A stretch of 64,000 nt of DNA, from contig NZ_CP015750.1 of assembly GCF_001742185.1 (NCBI RefSeq), positions 1,922,001 through 1,986,000 on the forward strand. The letters run 5' to 3'. Below, piece by piece: positions 55,267 to 63,607 of the stretch; the first letter of the stretch is position 1; the number at the start of each line of letters is the position of its first letter. Below the pieces are notes generated by a model. The model did not search any database and was not told the DNA's origin. It worked only from the letters and a program-made list of their open reading frames with translations. This DNA is from Pectobacterium wasabiae CFBP 3304. GTDB lineage: Bacteria; Pseudomonadota; Gammaproteobacteria; Enterobacterales; Enterobacteriaceae. The translations under genes were made by a program, and so were the position numbers.

Positions 55267-57537
55267 ATGTATTTAAAAAAGCACCAACAGTATTTAAAAA
55301 AACATCAGCACAAAATAACGTCAGGCATTTTAATGAGCTGCGTTTTAACGCTCCCCGTCACGACGCAAGCAGCCGATCCGCAAACCGCAACGGATAATGT
55401 TCCTCGAACCGAGGCGACAACCGCTGCCCCCGTCCAACTAAAACGCGTGAAAGTGAACGCCCAGCGCGCCCCCATTCAGCCACCGACCACGCTGGCATCG
55501 GTAATCGACGGCAAAACGCTCGAAGAAGAGCGGATATATCGCTTTGAGGAGCTGTCACAGCTAGTGACGGGGCTGGATGTCGATACCGTCGATGTGATGG
55601 ACACTACCGTGACCATTCGTGGGATTGGCGATGGTGGCGAGAGCGGCACCAACATCGGTATGTCGGGCAGCGTGGGCCTGTTTGTTGATGGTGTCTATTT
55701 GTCCCGCCCCGGCGTTATCTCTAACGATTTGCTGGATATTGACAGCACCCGCGTATTGAAAGGTCCGCAGGGCGCAGCCTATGGCTTTAATACCACTGGC
55801 GGTGCGATTGATATTCGCACCCGCAAACCGACGTTCACCCCCGAATACTCACTGGAGCAATCGTTCGGACAACGCGGCTATCTGCAATCCAAACTGATGG
55901 CATCCGGGCCGCTCAGCGACCACTGGGCGGGGCGCATCAACCTGTCACGAACCGAACGCGGCGGAAACGTCACGAATATCGAAAACGGCCATAAGCTCGG
56001 TGGCAGCACCAATAACGGCGTGCGCGGCCAGTTACTGTATCAGCCCAATGACAGCTTTAACCTCAGAATCACTGGCGACTATAGCGATTCCACCCAGCGC
56101 CCCGTTTCGGTTCTGGTGAGTGCAACCGACGCCTTTCGCACTCGCGCAGAACAAACCGGCCTCAAGGTCGTCGGTGGTCGTCAGGTCGCTATGGATGACG
56201 AGAACGTCATTCGTGTCGCACAAGGTGGCGGCTCGGTAGAAGCCAACTGGAGACTGAAGAGTGGATTTAGCCTGAATTCTCTCTCCTCGTTGCGCTATTT
56301 CCGTGTCTTGCCCAGTACGGCGGATAACTGGAACATTCCGCTCTATCACGACAGCGGTGCCGATGTACGCGATCGCGTCTGGTCGCAAAGCTTTTGGCTG
56401 GATTCGCCCAAAGGCAATAAGGTCGATTACTCACTCGGCGTCGATTACTGGGGAGAGAATCTCGATACCGAGGCAAACAGTCGCTACTACAACGACAATC
56501 GCGTGCGAACGTGGGTAGGGAATGGCTATCAGGGCATTAACGTTCAGCGCTTTGGTACGTTAGATGACACCGTTTATTCCGTCTATGGTCGTGGAACCTG
56601 GCACGCTGCCGATAAGCTGGACGTCATTGTCGGCCTGCGCCACACCTACGAGAAAAAAGAGGGAACGTTTGTCCGCAGGAACCGTGCGACCTTCGACTCT
56701 GGTCCACTCTCGCAAACCAACCACCTGCCTTCGGGCTCCATTAGCCTGAACTGGTTTGCCGCACCCAACGCCACCCCTTACCTCACGCTGGGCTACGGGG
56801 AAAAGTCCGGCGGCCTGAATGTGTCATCCGGGGCTGCAAGGCAACTGGGGATCGACTCGCTGTACGTCGATCCAGAGAAAACCCGCTCGGCGGAGTTGGG
56901 GATCAAAACACACTGGCTACAGCGCAAAGTGGAATGGAATACTGCGCTGTTCTGGAGTGTCGTCGAAGATTTCCAGAATAACGCCTATGACGAAGAAACG
57001 GATACCAGCTACCTGATTAATGCCGGGAAATTCCGCTCACGCGGCGGGGAATCTCAGTTGACGCTGCGCCCGCTTGATGGCCTGAGCATCAGTCTGGCCG
57101 GTACGCTGCTGGATGCCAGCTATCTGAATTTCCCTAACGCCCGCTGCCCGGCAGAAATCTCCGCCGTCTCGTGCGATATGTCAGGAAAACGCGTCTTCAA
57201 ATCCCCCACGCTGAGTTACAACACGCGTGTGCGTTATCAGTGGGATACGCCAAACAATCTGCAAGCCTCGGTTTCCGGGCAATGGTCATGGCGGAGTTGG
57301 GCCTATGGCACGCTCGATGATTCCGAGAGCAATCGTATTCCGGCCTATGGTGTCCTGAACCTGTCTAGCGGGCTGAGCGGCAAGCAGGGCGACAACCGTT
57401 GGAACGTGTCGCTGTGGGTGAAAAACGCGCTGGATAAGAACTACTACCGCTCCGTCAGAGGCTCCAGCGCCACAACGGGCGTGATTGGCGAACCGCGCAT
57501 GGTCGGAATATCGGTCGGTTACGACTTCAAGGGGTAA
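55267..57537 (+). CDS. TonB-dependent outer-membrane receptor
   Basis: The 756-residue protein has a signal peptide (GILMSCVLTLPVTTQAAD), a short linker with a possible TonB box near LKRVKVNAQR, then the plug domain (VTIRGIGDGGESGTN, GLFVDGVYLSRPG, TRVLKGPQGAAYGFNTTGGAIDI) and a beta-barrel ending SVGYDFKG. There is no N-terminal signalling domain, so regulation through an anti-sigma factor is unlikely. The first 12 residues contain a duplicated YLKKHQ. It lies after the binding-protein gene and before the lyase; the lyase reading frame begins 4 bases after its stop. Confidence 0.93.
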   Translation: MYLKKHQQYLKKHQHKITSGILMSCVLTLPVTTQAADPQTATDNVPRTEATTAAPVQLKRVKVNAQRAPIQPPTTLASVIDGKTLEEERIYRFEELSQLVTGLDVDTVDVMDTTVTIRGIGDGGESGTNIGMSGSVGLFVDGVYLSRPGVISNDLLDIDSTRVLKGPQGAAYGFNTTGGAIDIRTRKPTFTPEYSLEQSFGQRGYLQSKLMASGPLSDHWAGRINLSRTERGGNVTNIENGHKLGGSTNNGVRGQLLYQPNDSFNLRITGDYSDSTQRPVSVLVSATDAFRTRAEQTGLKVVGGRQVAMDDENVIRVAQGGGSVEANWRLKSGFSLNSLSSLRYFRVLPSTADNWNIPLYHDSGADVRDRVWSQSFWLDSPKGNKVDYSLGVDYWGENLDTEANSRYYNDNRVRTWVGNGYQGINVQRFGTLDDTVYSVYGRGTWHAADKLDVIVGLRHTYEKKEGTFVRRNRATFDSGPLSQTNHLPSGSISLNWFAAPNATPYLTLGYGEKSGGLNVSSGAARQLGIDSLYVDPEKTRSAELGIKTHWLQRKVEWNTALFWSVVEDFQNNAYDEETDTSYLINAGKFRSRGGESQLTLRPLDGLSISLAGTLLDASYLNFPNARCPAEISAVSCDMSGKRVFKSPTLSYNTRVRYQWDTPNNLQASVSGQWSWRSWAYGTLDDSESNRIPAYGVLNLSSGLSGKQGDNRWNVSLWVKNALDKNYYRSVRGSSATTGVIGEPRMVGISVGYDFKG

Positions 57538-57541
57538 TGTC

Positions 57542-60313
57542 ATGAAGCAGATGACGTATTCACGCCGACGCTTCCTGCGTGACAGTACACTGCTGGCGCT
57601 GTCGGCACCGTTCTGGACCTCTGCCGCTGCGCCTCTGGCGGAGGCTTCCAACCGCACTGACGAGGCCGCACCGCAGGCCAGCCTGCGCTGGTTGGACGGG
57701 CAGATCCCCCGCTCGTTTACGGGCGTCACCTGGGGCGTTCCCTGGCCGCAGGGGGCGGTGCGCAGCGATAGCGATTTCCAGTTACACGGCACTCAGCAGC
57801 AGGTTTACGACCTACAAAGCTGGCCGCTCGCCCGTTGGCCAGACGGTTCGATTAAATGGTCGGCACATGCCCTGGGCGGCGATACCGCGCCAGAAAACGA
57901 CCTGACGCTGCGGCCGACCCTTGCTAAGGATGTGCCGACGGGCTCAGAGATGGTTAGCGAGCATGAGCGCGGCTGGACAATCGATACTGGTTCTATTCGT
58001 TGCGTGATTCCACGCTCAGGCGCTCGCCTGATCGAAGAAATTTGGCGAGATGGTCGGCTAGCGTTAACCAACGGCAGGCTGGTGCTGCGCATGCAGCGCG
58101 GCGCCGAAACGGACAGTACGCTGACGCAGGACGCGTATCAGGGGGTGATCGACACGGTCACCGTAGAACAAAGCGGGCCGCAGCGAACGGTGATTGCGCT
58201 ACGTGGCACGCATCACGCCGAACCACAGGGGGTTACGCACATCCCCTTTATTATCCGGCTGTATAGCTATGCGAATACCGATTCGCTGCGCGTGGTACAC
58301 ACCCTCCTCTATGACAACGATGACGATCAGCTTAGCCTGAAAGGACTTGGGCTGGCGTTCGACGTTCCGCTACAGGGAGAGCTACACGATCGCCATGTAC
58401 GCTTTGCCTCGGATCAGGGGGGGCTCTTTCGTGAAGCGGTACGCGGCCTGAGTGGATTACGTCGCGATCCCGGTGCAGCCGTTATCGCAGCGCAGCTAGC
58501 CGGGCAGGGCACGCCACCGATCGCAGATTTTTCACCGGAGGTCGGCAAACGGCTGGATTACATCCCCGCGTTTGGCAGTTACCGCCTGACCCAGCACCAT
58601 CCCGACGGTTTCCAGATCCACAAACGCACAGCGGCCGGACAGGGTTGGCTGCTGTCCGCCACGGGTGAACGGGCGGCAGGTGTCGGCTATCTCGGCACGC
58701 CAACAGGCGGCGTGGCGTTCGGCCTGCGCAATTTCTGGCAGAGTTACCCCGCCTGTCTGGAAATCGACAAGGCTCACACCGACGTGGCAACCGTCACGCT
58801 CTGGCTATGGTCACCGTTGGCGGAACCGATGGATATGCGTTTTTATCATGATGGCTTGGGTCAGGATACCCATGACAAACAGCGTGAAGGGCTGGCAATC
58901 ACCTATGAGGATTACGAACCGGGCTTCGGCTCCGCAGTTGGCGTAGCGCGCACCAGCGAACTGTTTATCGATGTGCTGCCCGCGACGCCCGACGCGGAAA
59001 ATCTGGTGAATCGGGCACGGCGTATGCAGCAACCACCGCTGCTGGTGGCGAACTCACAGGATTTGTACCGCGCACAGGCGTTTGGATCGATGTGGTCTCC
59101 TGCCTCTGCCGCAACACCTGCCCGTACCAGTCTAGAGAAGCAGTTGGGGGCGTATTTCGACGCCTACCAGCAGGAAGTTGAACAGCGAAAATGGTACGGC
59201 TTCTGGGATTTCGGCGATGTCATGCACACCTATGACAGCGACCGTCACGTCTGGCGCTACGATGTGGGCGGCTATGCGTGGGATAACTCAGAACTGAGCA
59301 CCGATCTGTGGCTCTGGTATTACTTCCTGCACAGCGGACGCGCCGACGTGTTTCGTATGGCGGAAGCCATGACGCGCCACACTGGTGAAGTTGACGTGCA
59401 TCATCTGGGGCGCTTTAGTCCGCTAGGCTCCCGGCACAATGTCCGCCACTGGGGCGACAGCGCCAAACAGTTGCGGATTTCTACCGTCGCCAACCGCCGT
59501 TTTCTCTACTACCTCACTGCCGATGAACGCATCGGTGAACTGATGGATGAACAGGTTGAGGCGCTGCGCACGCTAAGCGCGGTGCTGCCTGGCCGCAAAA
59601 TCGGCCAGACGCATCCCGACAGCCCCAATCATATCAGTCTGGGTTTCGGCACCGACTGGGGGGCGGTCGCAGCCGCCTGGCTCACCGCCTGGGAACGCCA
59701 CGGCAATCCGGCAATGCGCGAACGCTTGCTCAACAGCATGCAAACGCTGGCGGCCCAGCCACACGGTTTTTTCACCGGTAGCGCCGCCATCGACCCCGAT
59801 ACCGGCAGATTCCTTCCCGCACCTGCGGATCAGGTAGAAATTTCTCATTTGAGTGCAGTCTTTGGTCTGACAGAAATCTGTAGCGAGTTGGTTGAGGTGC
59901 TGCCCGATCCGGCCTTTACGCGCGCGTGGCTCGACTACTGTCGGCTGTATAACGATCCGGTCGCGTTAAGCGCACGGGTTGGCAAGACGGTGAAAAAGCT
60001 CAATCTGGCTCAAGGGCATGCCCGGCTGACCGCTTTTGCCGCACGGCAACTGAATGACCGCGCGTTGGCGCAGCGCGCGTGGGCAGAATTTACCGCTGGC
60101 AGCGGCGGCATTGCCAACCCGACGCTCACGCAGCGACGCCTTACGCCCCCTGACGTGCTCTACTCCATCAACGAACCGGTGATCAATTCCACCATTGATA
60201 AACAGTCCGGCAGTACCGCGACAACCAATCTGGCGACCAACGCCGTCGCCCAATGGGGATTAACCGCCATCGCCCTGCTGGCCTTGCTGGATGACATTCC
60301 CGCTTCTTCTTAA
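57542..60313 (+). CDS. Tat-exported exo-rhamnogalacturonan lyase-like protein (PL26 type)
   Basis: The ATG at 57542 starts a twin-arginine signal: SRRRFLRDSTLLALSAPFWT, with cleavage probable after AAA. The 923-residue protein begins the mature part with LRWLDGQIPRSFTGVTWGVP, WPLARWPDGSIKWSAHALGG, typical of PcRGLX/YesW-related exo-rhamnogalacturonan lyases. The central region has HVWRYDVGGYAWDNSELSTD and the C-terminal region is an all-helical barrel (HPDSPNHISLGFGTDWGAVAAAWLTA). Tat export means it folds in the cytoplasm and acts in periplasm or outside. It starts 4 bases after the receptor gene. The substrate is inferred from family. Confidence 0.8.
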   Translation: MKQMTYSRRRFLRDSTLLALSAPFWTSAAAPLAEASNRTDEAAPQASLRWLDGQIPRSFTGVTWGVPWPQGAVRSDSDFQLHGTQQQVYDLQSWPLARWPDGSIKWSAHALGGDTAPENDLTLRPTLAKDVPTGSEMVSEHERGWTIDTGSIRCVIPRSGARLIEEIWRDGRLALTNGRLVLRMQRGAETDSTLTQDAYQGVIDTVTVEQSGPQRTVIALRGTHHAEPQGVTHIPFIIRLYSYANTDSLRVVHTLLYDNDDDQLSLKGLGLAFDVPLQGELHDRHVRFASDQGGLFREAVRGLSGLRRDPGAAVIAAQLAGQGTPPIADFSPEVGKRLDYIPAFGSYRLTQHHPDGFQIHKRTAAGQGWLLSATGERAAGVGYLGTPTGGVAFGLRNFWQSYPACLEIDKAHTDVATVTLWLWSPLAEPMDMRFYHDGLGQDTHDKQREGLAITYEDYEPGFGSAVGVARTSELFIDVLPATPDAENLVNRARRMQQPPLLVANSQDLYRAQAFGSMWSPASAATPARTSLEKQLGAYFDAYQQEVEQRKWYGFWDFGDVMHTYDSDRHVWRYDVGGYAWDNSELSTDLWLWYYFLHSGRADVFRMAEAMTRHTGEVDVHHLGRFSPLGSRHNVRHWGDSAKQLRISTVANRRFLYYLTADERIGELMDEQVEALRTLSAVLPGRKIGQTHPDSPNHISLGFGTDWGAVAAAWLTAWERHGNPAMRERLLNSMQTLAAQPHGFFTGSAAIDPDTGRFLPAPADQVEISHLSAVFGLTEICSELVEVLPDPAFTRAWLDYCRLYNDPVALSARVGKTVKKLNLAQGHARLTAFAARQLNDRALAQRAWAEFTAGSGGIANPTLTQRRLTPPDVLYSINEPVINSTIDKQSGSTATTNLATNAVAQWGLTAIALLALLDDIPASS

Positions 60314-60348
60314 TGCTGCCACTCGGCGGCACGTTACAGGACATCATC

Positions 60349-61041
60349 ATGATTGACCCTAGCTGTACTGAAAACACGCTCTTCCTGTCGCCGCAGACAA
60401 GCGACACACATGACATTATTGCTTCGCTCCACCGTTCAGCGCTTATCTGGTCCACCGATTCAGAGGGGCAGCCGCTACGCTGGCAGGTAGAGCAGGAAGA
60501 TCCCGATCGCACGGCGATCCAGAGTACGTCCGAACGTCTAACGTTGGAGAGCGCTGCCGGGTTGACGATCTGGCTGGATGCGCCGCTCTCAGGCACCTAT
60601 CGCATCGCCTTCACGCGGGAGGTTCTGGTCGCGGATCGTCCTTACGACCGCGTGTCTGACCTTAACCAATTTTGGGCCGCGCGCGACCTGCATAATCCGA
60701 AGCTGTTTACCCGGCACGGCAAACTCAACGAATACGACAGCTTGAACCTGTACTATGTCGGCATAGGCGGCAATTGGAACAGTACTACGCGTTTTCGTTA
60801 CTACGACGGTCACGGCGAGCGCCTGCTACTTGGCGAATACACGGATGCCGCGCATTTACTGCGTCCTAATCATCGCTATCGCATCGTGATTGACGTGGAT
60901 CGGCGAGAAACGCGTCTCTGGGTCGATGATGTGCTCTATTTCCGCGCCAGCTACCCGAACACGCCCGCTCCGGGCTATTTCGGCTTTAGGACGGTATTTT
61001 CACGTCAAGAAATCAGCGAGTTCAGCATCACACCGCTGTAA
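60349..61041 (+). CDS. DUF6250-like protein
   Basis: The ATG at 60349 (after AGGA) gives 230 residues; an ATG at 60313 overlapping the lyase stop lacks a Shine-Dalgarno. The protein has a concanavalin-like jelly roll pattern: FTREVLVADRPYDRVSDLNQ, NEYDSLNLYYVGIGGNWNST, HRYRIVIDVDRRETRLWVDD and APGYFGFRTVFSRQEISEF. No signal peptide is seen. Similar DUF6250 proteins occur beside rhamnogalacturonan lyases; it may bind sugar or cleave the product. Its last 14 bases overlap the end of the LysR gene. Confidence 0.65.
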   Translation: MIDPSCTENTLFLSPQTSDTHDIIASLHRSALIWSTDSEGQPLRWQVEQEDPDRTAIQSTSERLTLESAAGLTIWLDAPLSGTYRIAFTREVLVADRPYDRVSDLNQFWAARDLHNPKLFTRHGKLNEYDSLNLYYVGIGGNWNSTTRFRYYDGHGERLLLGEYTDAAHLLRPNHRYRIVIDVDRRETRLWVDDVLYFRASYPNTPAPGYFGFRTVFSRQEISEFSITPL

Positions 61042-61957
61042 GCGCCGCTGGCGTACCATGCAGGTCGCTATCGACCTGCACGAAAGCGTCGATCAGTTTA
61101 CGCGCCAGCAGAGACAGACGGGCGTCCGCCAAATAAATGATGCCGTAGTGGGTATAAAATTCATCGGTATTGTCGTCTAAGCCTGCAATCTTCAACATAT
61201 GAATGCCGTGCCGATCGGGCTCATTGAAATGATTGGTCGTCCCGATAGCATCTGAATGGCGTACCACGTCCAGCAGACTGTAGCCATTTTCACACTCAAT
61301 ATTGGTGCGGATATCCAGCTTACCGCTCAGTTGCACCAGCGCACGGTGCAGGTTGGGTGGACGAATCGTTGCCGCCAGCGGGTAGGAAAAGAATTGCTCG
61401 ACGGTAATCGCTTCCTGCGCCGCCAACGGGTGCCCGCTGCGGCAGCAAAATCCCCAACGATGCTGGCTCAGCGGCTGTACCCGATAGCGGGTATCGAATT
61501 CAAAATTACGCATATCTGCCACAATGAAATCCAGTTCTTCGGCCATGAGTCGATGGCCCAGCGCCTGCCAGTTATCAACGCGAAAGACCATCCGCACTTT
61601 AGGGTACAGCCGGGAGAACGCCCCAATCACCTGTGGCATCAGCCAGGCGGCGGGTGCTGGGCCGCAGCCAAAATTTACTTCGCCCGCTTCTTTCTCATTA
61701 AATTGCTGAATATCGTTAAATAGATCGTGCGTCTGATTAATCAGGCGGCGCGCATGTTCCAGCACCACCAACCCTTTCGGTGTGGGTTCCAACTGGTTCA
61801 TGCGATCGATCAGACGGGTGCCGATGGTTTGTTCCAGCGATTGGATGCTGCGGCTAAAGGCAGATTGGGACAGTTTCATCGCCTGTGCCGCCGACGTAAA
61901 ATTGCGATGCTCAATCAGGGCAATAAAGTGACGCAGTTGGCGAAGATCGATATTCAT
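61028..61957 (-). CDS. LysR-family transcriptional regulator
   Basis: The ATG at 61957 gives MNIDLRQLRHFIALIEHRNF and 309 residues, the normal LysR length; an apparent extension to 62251 is the reverse complement of a SymE-like fragment and is rejected. The winged helix is TSAAQAMKLSQSAFSRSIQSLE. The effector domain has GCGPAPAAWLMPQV. It faces the DUF6250 gene tail to tail and is the only regulator in the locus, so it is the likely controller of the importer and lyase genes. Confidence 0.9.
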   Translation of the reverse strand: MNIDLRQLRHFIALIEHRNFTSAAQAMKLSQSAFSRSIQSLEQTIGTRLIDRMNQLEPTPKGLVVLEHARRLINQTHDLFNDIQQFNEKEAGEVNFGCGPAPAAWLMPQVIGAFSRLYPKVRMVFRVDNWQALGHRLMAEELDFIVADMRNFEFDTRYRVQPLSQHRWGFCCRSGHPLAAQEAITVEQFFSYPLAATIRPPNLHRALVQLSGKLDIRTNIECENGYSLLDVVRHSDAIGTTNHFNEPDRHGIHMLKIAGLDDNTDEFYTHYGIIYLADARLSLLARKLIDAFVQVDSDLHGTPAALTAV

Positions 61958-62051
61958 AGCGCGGCGTGTAATCAGGACGGGAGGAGTTTTCAGGCTAACA
62001 GGTCTGGCCGTGAAGAAAAAAGAATAAAACCGTTTTTTATATGCTCGGTAG

Positions 62052-62162
62052 TTATATGTACAAGGGCGCTGGCTGGAAGCATCGAGCTTTATGACTGGAA
62101 TGCCAGCGATCGTCACGGTGGAACGCGGCAGGCTGATTATTGAGACCGAGATTACTCTGTAG
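62052..62162 (+). pseudogene. SymE-family toxin C-terminal fragment (copy 3)
   Basis: Reads LYVQGRWLEASSFMTGMPAI, then VTVERGRLIIETEITL and stop. It resembles the C-terminal half of SymE proteins (GRWLEEAGF-TGMPV pattern). Upstream the frame has stops, so only the end is left. Confidence 0.55.
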
Positions 62163-62237
62163 TGACTAACCAGAGCATAGAGTAAAAAGGTAGAAGGATC
62201 GTTGTCATCGCTTCCGGCTATTTTTAGCGTGGTCCCG

Positions 62238-62714
62238 TTAGCTTTTATCACTTTTTATCAATGCGATTCCTTTGGGATTACTCCAATCTAAACTTTCTTT
62301 TATAATCGAGAGTGCATCTGTATTATTATCAATGTTATAAAATTCATCAAATTTATCACAATCAATTAAAGTTAACGCCACCCAATAATTTATTTGGTTT
62401 AAAAAATCATTAAATAATAAATGAATTGGATTGTTAGTTGTATCCATGTGTTTGTTGATGCACCATTCAAAATCAGAAATGGCGCTCCCCTTCAAAACGT
62501 ATGCAGAATAGCTATTCAAACAGATATGCTTACCTAGTAATCTTTCATAAGATTGAATGTTCTTATCTAATTCAAATGAAATTAAATCATTCCATTTATA
62601 TAACTGAGGATCCTGAGAGTATTTTTCCTCACCCCATTCAATATAAACCTCCTTCCAGTTAAGAATATTAATATCTATATTATTTGGCAAAAAAATTGCA
62701 AATGAAACATCCAT
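62238..62714 (-). CDS. Unrecognised 158-residue protein, probable immunity
   Basis: The ATG at 62714 follows AGGTGATTTT; another at 62738 would add eight residues. Sequence features: VSFAIFLPNNIDINILNWKE, LGKHICLNSYSAYVLKGSAI, HLLFNDFLNQINYWVALTLI. No membrane span is certain. The family is not recognised. AT-rich coding and neighbours suggest an immunity protein. Confidence 0.5.
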   Translation of the reverse strand: MDVSFAIFLPNNIDINILNWKEVYIEWGEEKYSQDPQLYKWNDLISFELDKNIQSYERLLGKHICLNSYSAYVLKGSAISDFEWCINKHMDTTNNPIHLLFNDFLNQINYWVALTLIDCDKFDEFYNIDNNTDALSIIKESLDWSNPKGIALIKSDKS

Positions 62715-62738
62715 AAAATCACCTATCTGAATTTCCAT

Positions 62739-63122
62739 TAGTGGGATGAAAAATGACTGAATTCATCGCTTATTCTCTGCTGACAAACCGCTTTGCTGTC
62801 CCACAGGTAAGCTGCGGAACGGCAAAGCGCCACGATAAACCCCGGTTCAGCAACAAACGAGTACTGGCAGCGGCGTCAGTCGCTGCTATGATATGGTGCA
62901 GGCAGACAGGGACGTCACAGCATGGCGGTAGCGTGTCTGGGTGCAAACATGCGCGTCGGAAGTTGTGGGTTATAACGTTGTTTAATAGGCCGAAAGCGCA
63001 GCCAGAAAAGGCAATGATTTCAATAGCAAGGCACTAAAACTAAAAATGGCGGAGTAAACTTCTCCAGGCAATAAAAGTACTAAACAGTGATATGTTCATA
63101 TTTATAATCGGAAATATCAACT
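62739..63122. other. Degenerate interval with copy B of an island element
   Basis: A frame at 62753-63037 reads through the segment that aligns with 49049-49195. It contains GTSQHGGSVSG, a pattern seen in PAAR-type spike proteins, but no further PAAR features, so it is treated as a remnant. Confidence 0.4.
62849..62998 (+). repeat. Degenerate element, copy B
   Basis: Aligns with 49049-49195 (minus strand) over about 150 bases, including CGCTGCTATGATA, GCAGGCAGACA and GGCGGTAGCGTGTC (from 62924). Confidence 0.7.
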
Positions 63123-63599
63123 ATGAATAACGATGCAAAAATAAACTTTAACTTTGATTGTTCTCAACTTGTTTCTTTCAAATTTAGTGATGTAGATAGG
63201 AATCAACTCAAAGGATTAACGTTGATTGAAAATATGGGGTTCAAGGTGTTAATTGATCATAATATTAAAGAGGTAAAGAAAGAATATTTTAGATCTAGTG
63301 ATGATGAGTTTTTTATTGAATTTGAAGATAAAGAGTTTGTTGGTGATATTGAGGATTGGAGTGATTTCGATAATCCTCCTGAACGAATTGTAGATTTTGC
63401 AAACAATATATTGAAACTAAAGGAATTAAATGGATTGCGAAGTGTTAGTATATTCATTTCTATTTTTTCTGAATTGGGTAAAACATCCAATTGCATTATT
63501 GATATAAGTCCAGAGGAACTGATGAAAACTCTCTATTTTATGTCAAGAAGCAATTTTGATGTTTGGGTTGATAATTTAACCATGCATTTAATTGACTAG
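63123..63599 (+). CDS. Unrecognised 158-residue acidic protein, probable immunity
   Basis: The protein is strongly acidic (FIEFEDKEFVGDIEDWSDFD) with alternating strands and helices and a C-terminal SNFDVWVDNLTMHLID. The family is not recognised. It lies on the plus strand between two minus-strand immunity-like genes and tail to tail with the SUKH gene. Confidence 0.5.
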   Translation: MNNDAKINFNFDCSQLVSFKFSDVDRNQLKGLTLIENMGFKVLIDHNIKEVKKEYFRSSDDEFFIEFEDKEFVGDIEDWSDFDNPPERIVDFANNILKLKELNGLRSVSIFISIFSELGKTSNCIIDISPEELMKTLYFMSRSNFDVWVDNLTMHLID

Positions 63600-63607
63600 C
63601 CTTTATT

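Noticed and set aside
61958..62251. N-terminal extension of the LysR gene to 62251
   Set aside because: It adds about 98 residues before the normal LysR start and is the complement of the SymE-like fragment at 62052-62162.
62924..62935. GGCGGTAGCGTG, identical to the ops core of JUMPstart elements, on the plus strand
   Set aside because: The surrounding JUMPstart sequence is lacking, and the 12-mer falls in a segment homologous to 49049-49195, where it lies in a frame reading (H/R)GGSV. It is more likely the relic of coding sequence than an RfaH site.
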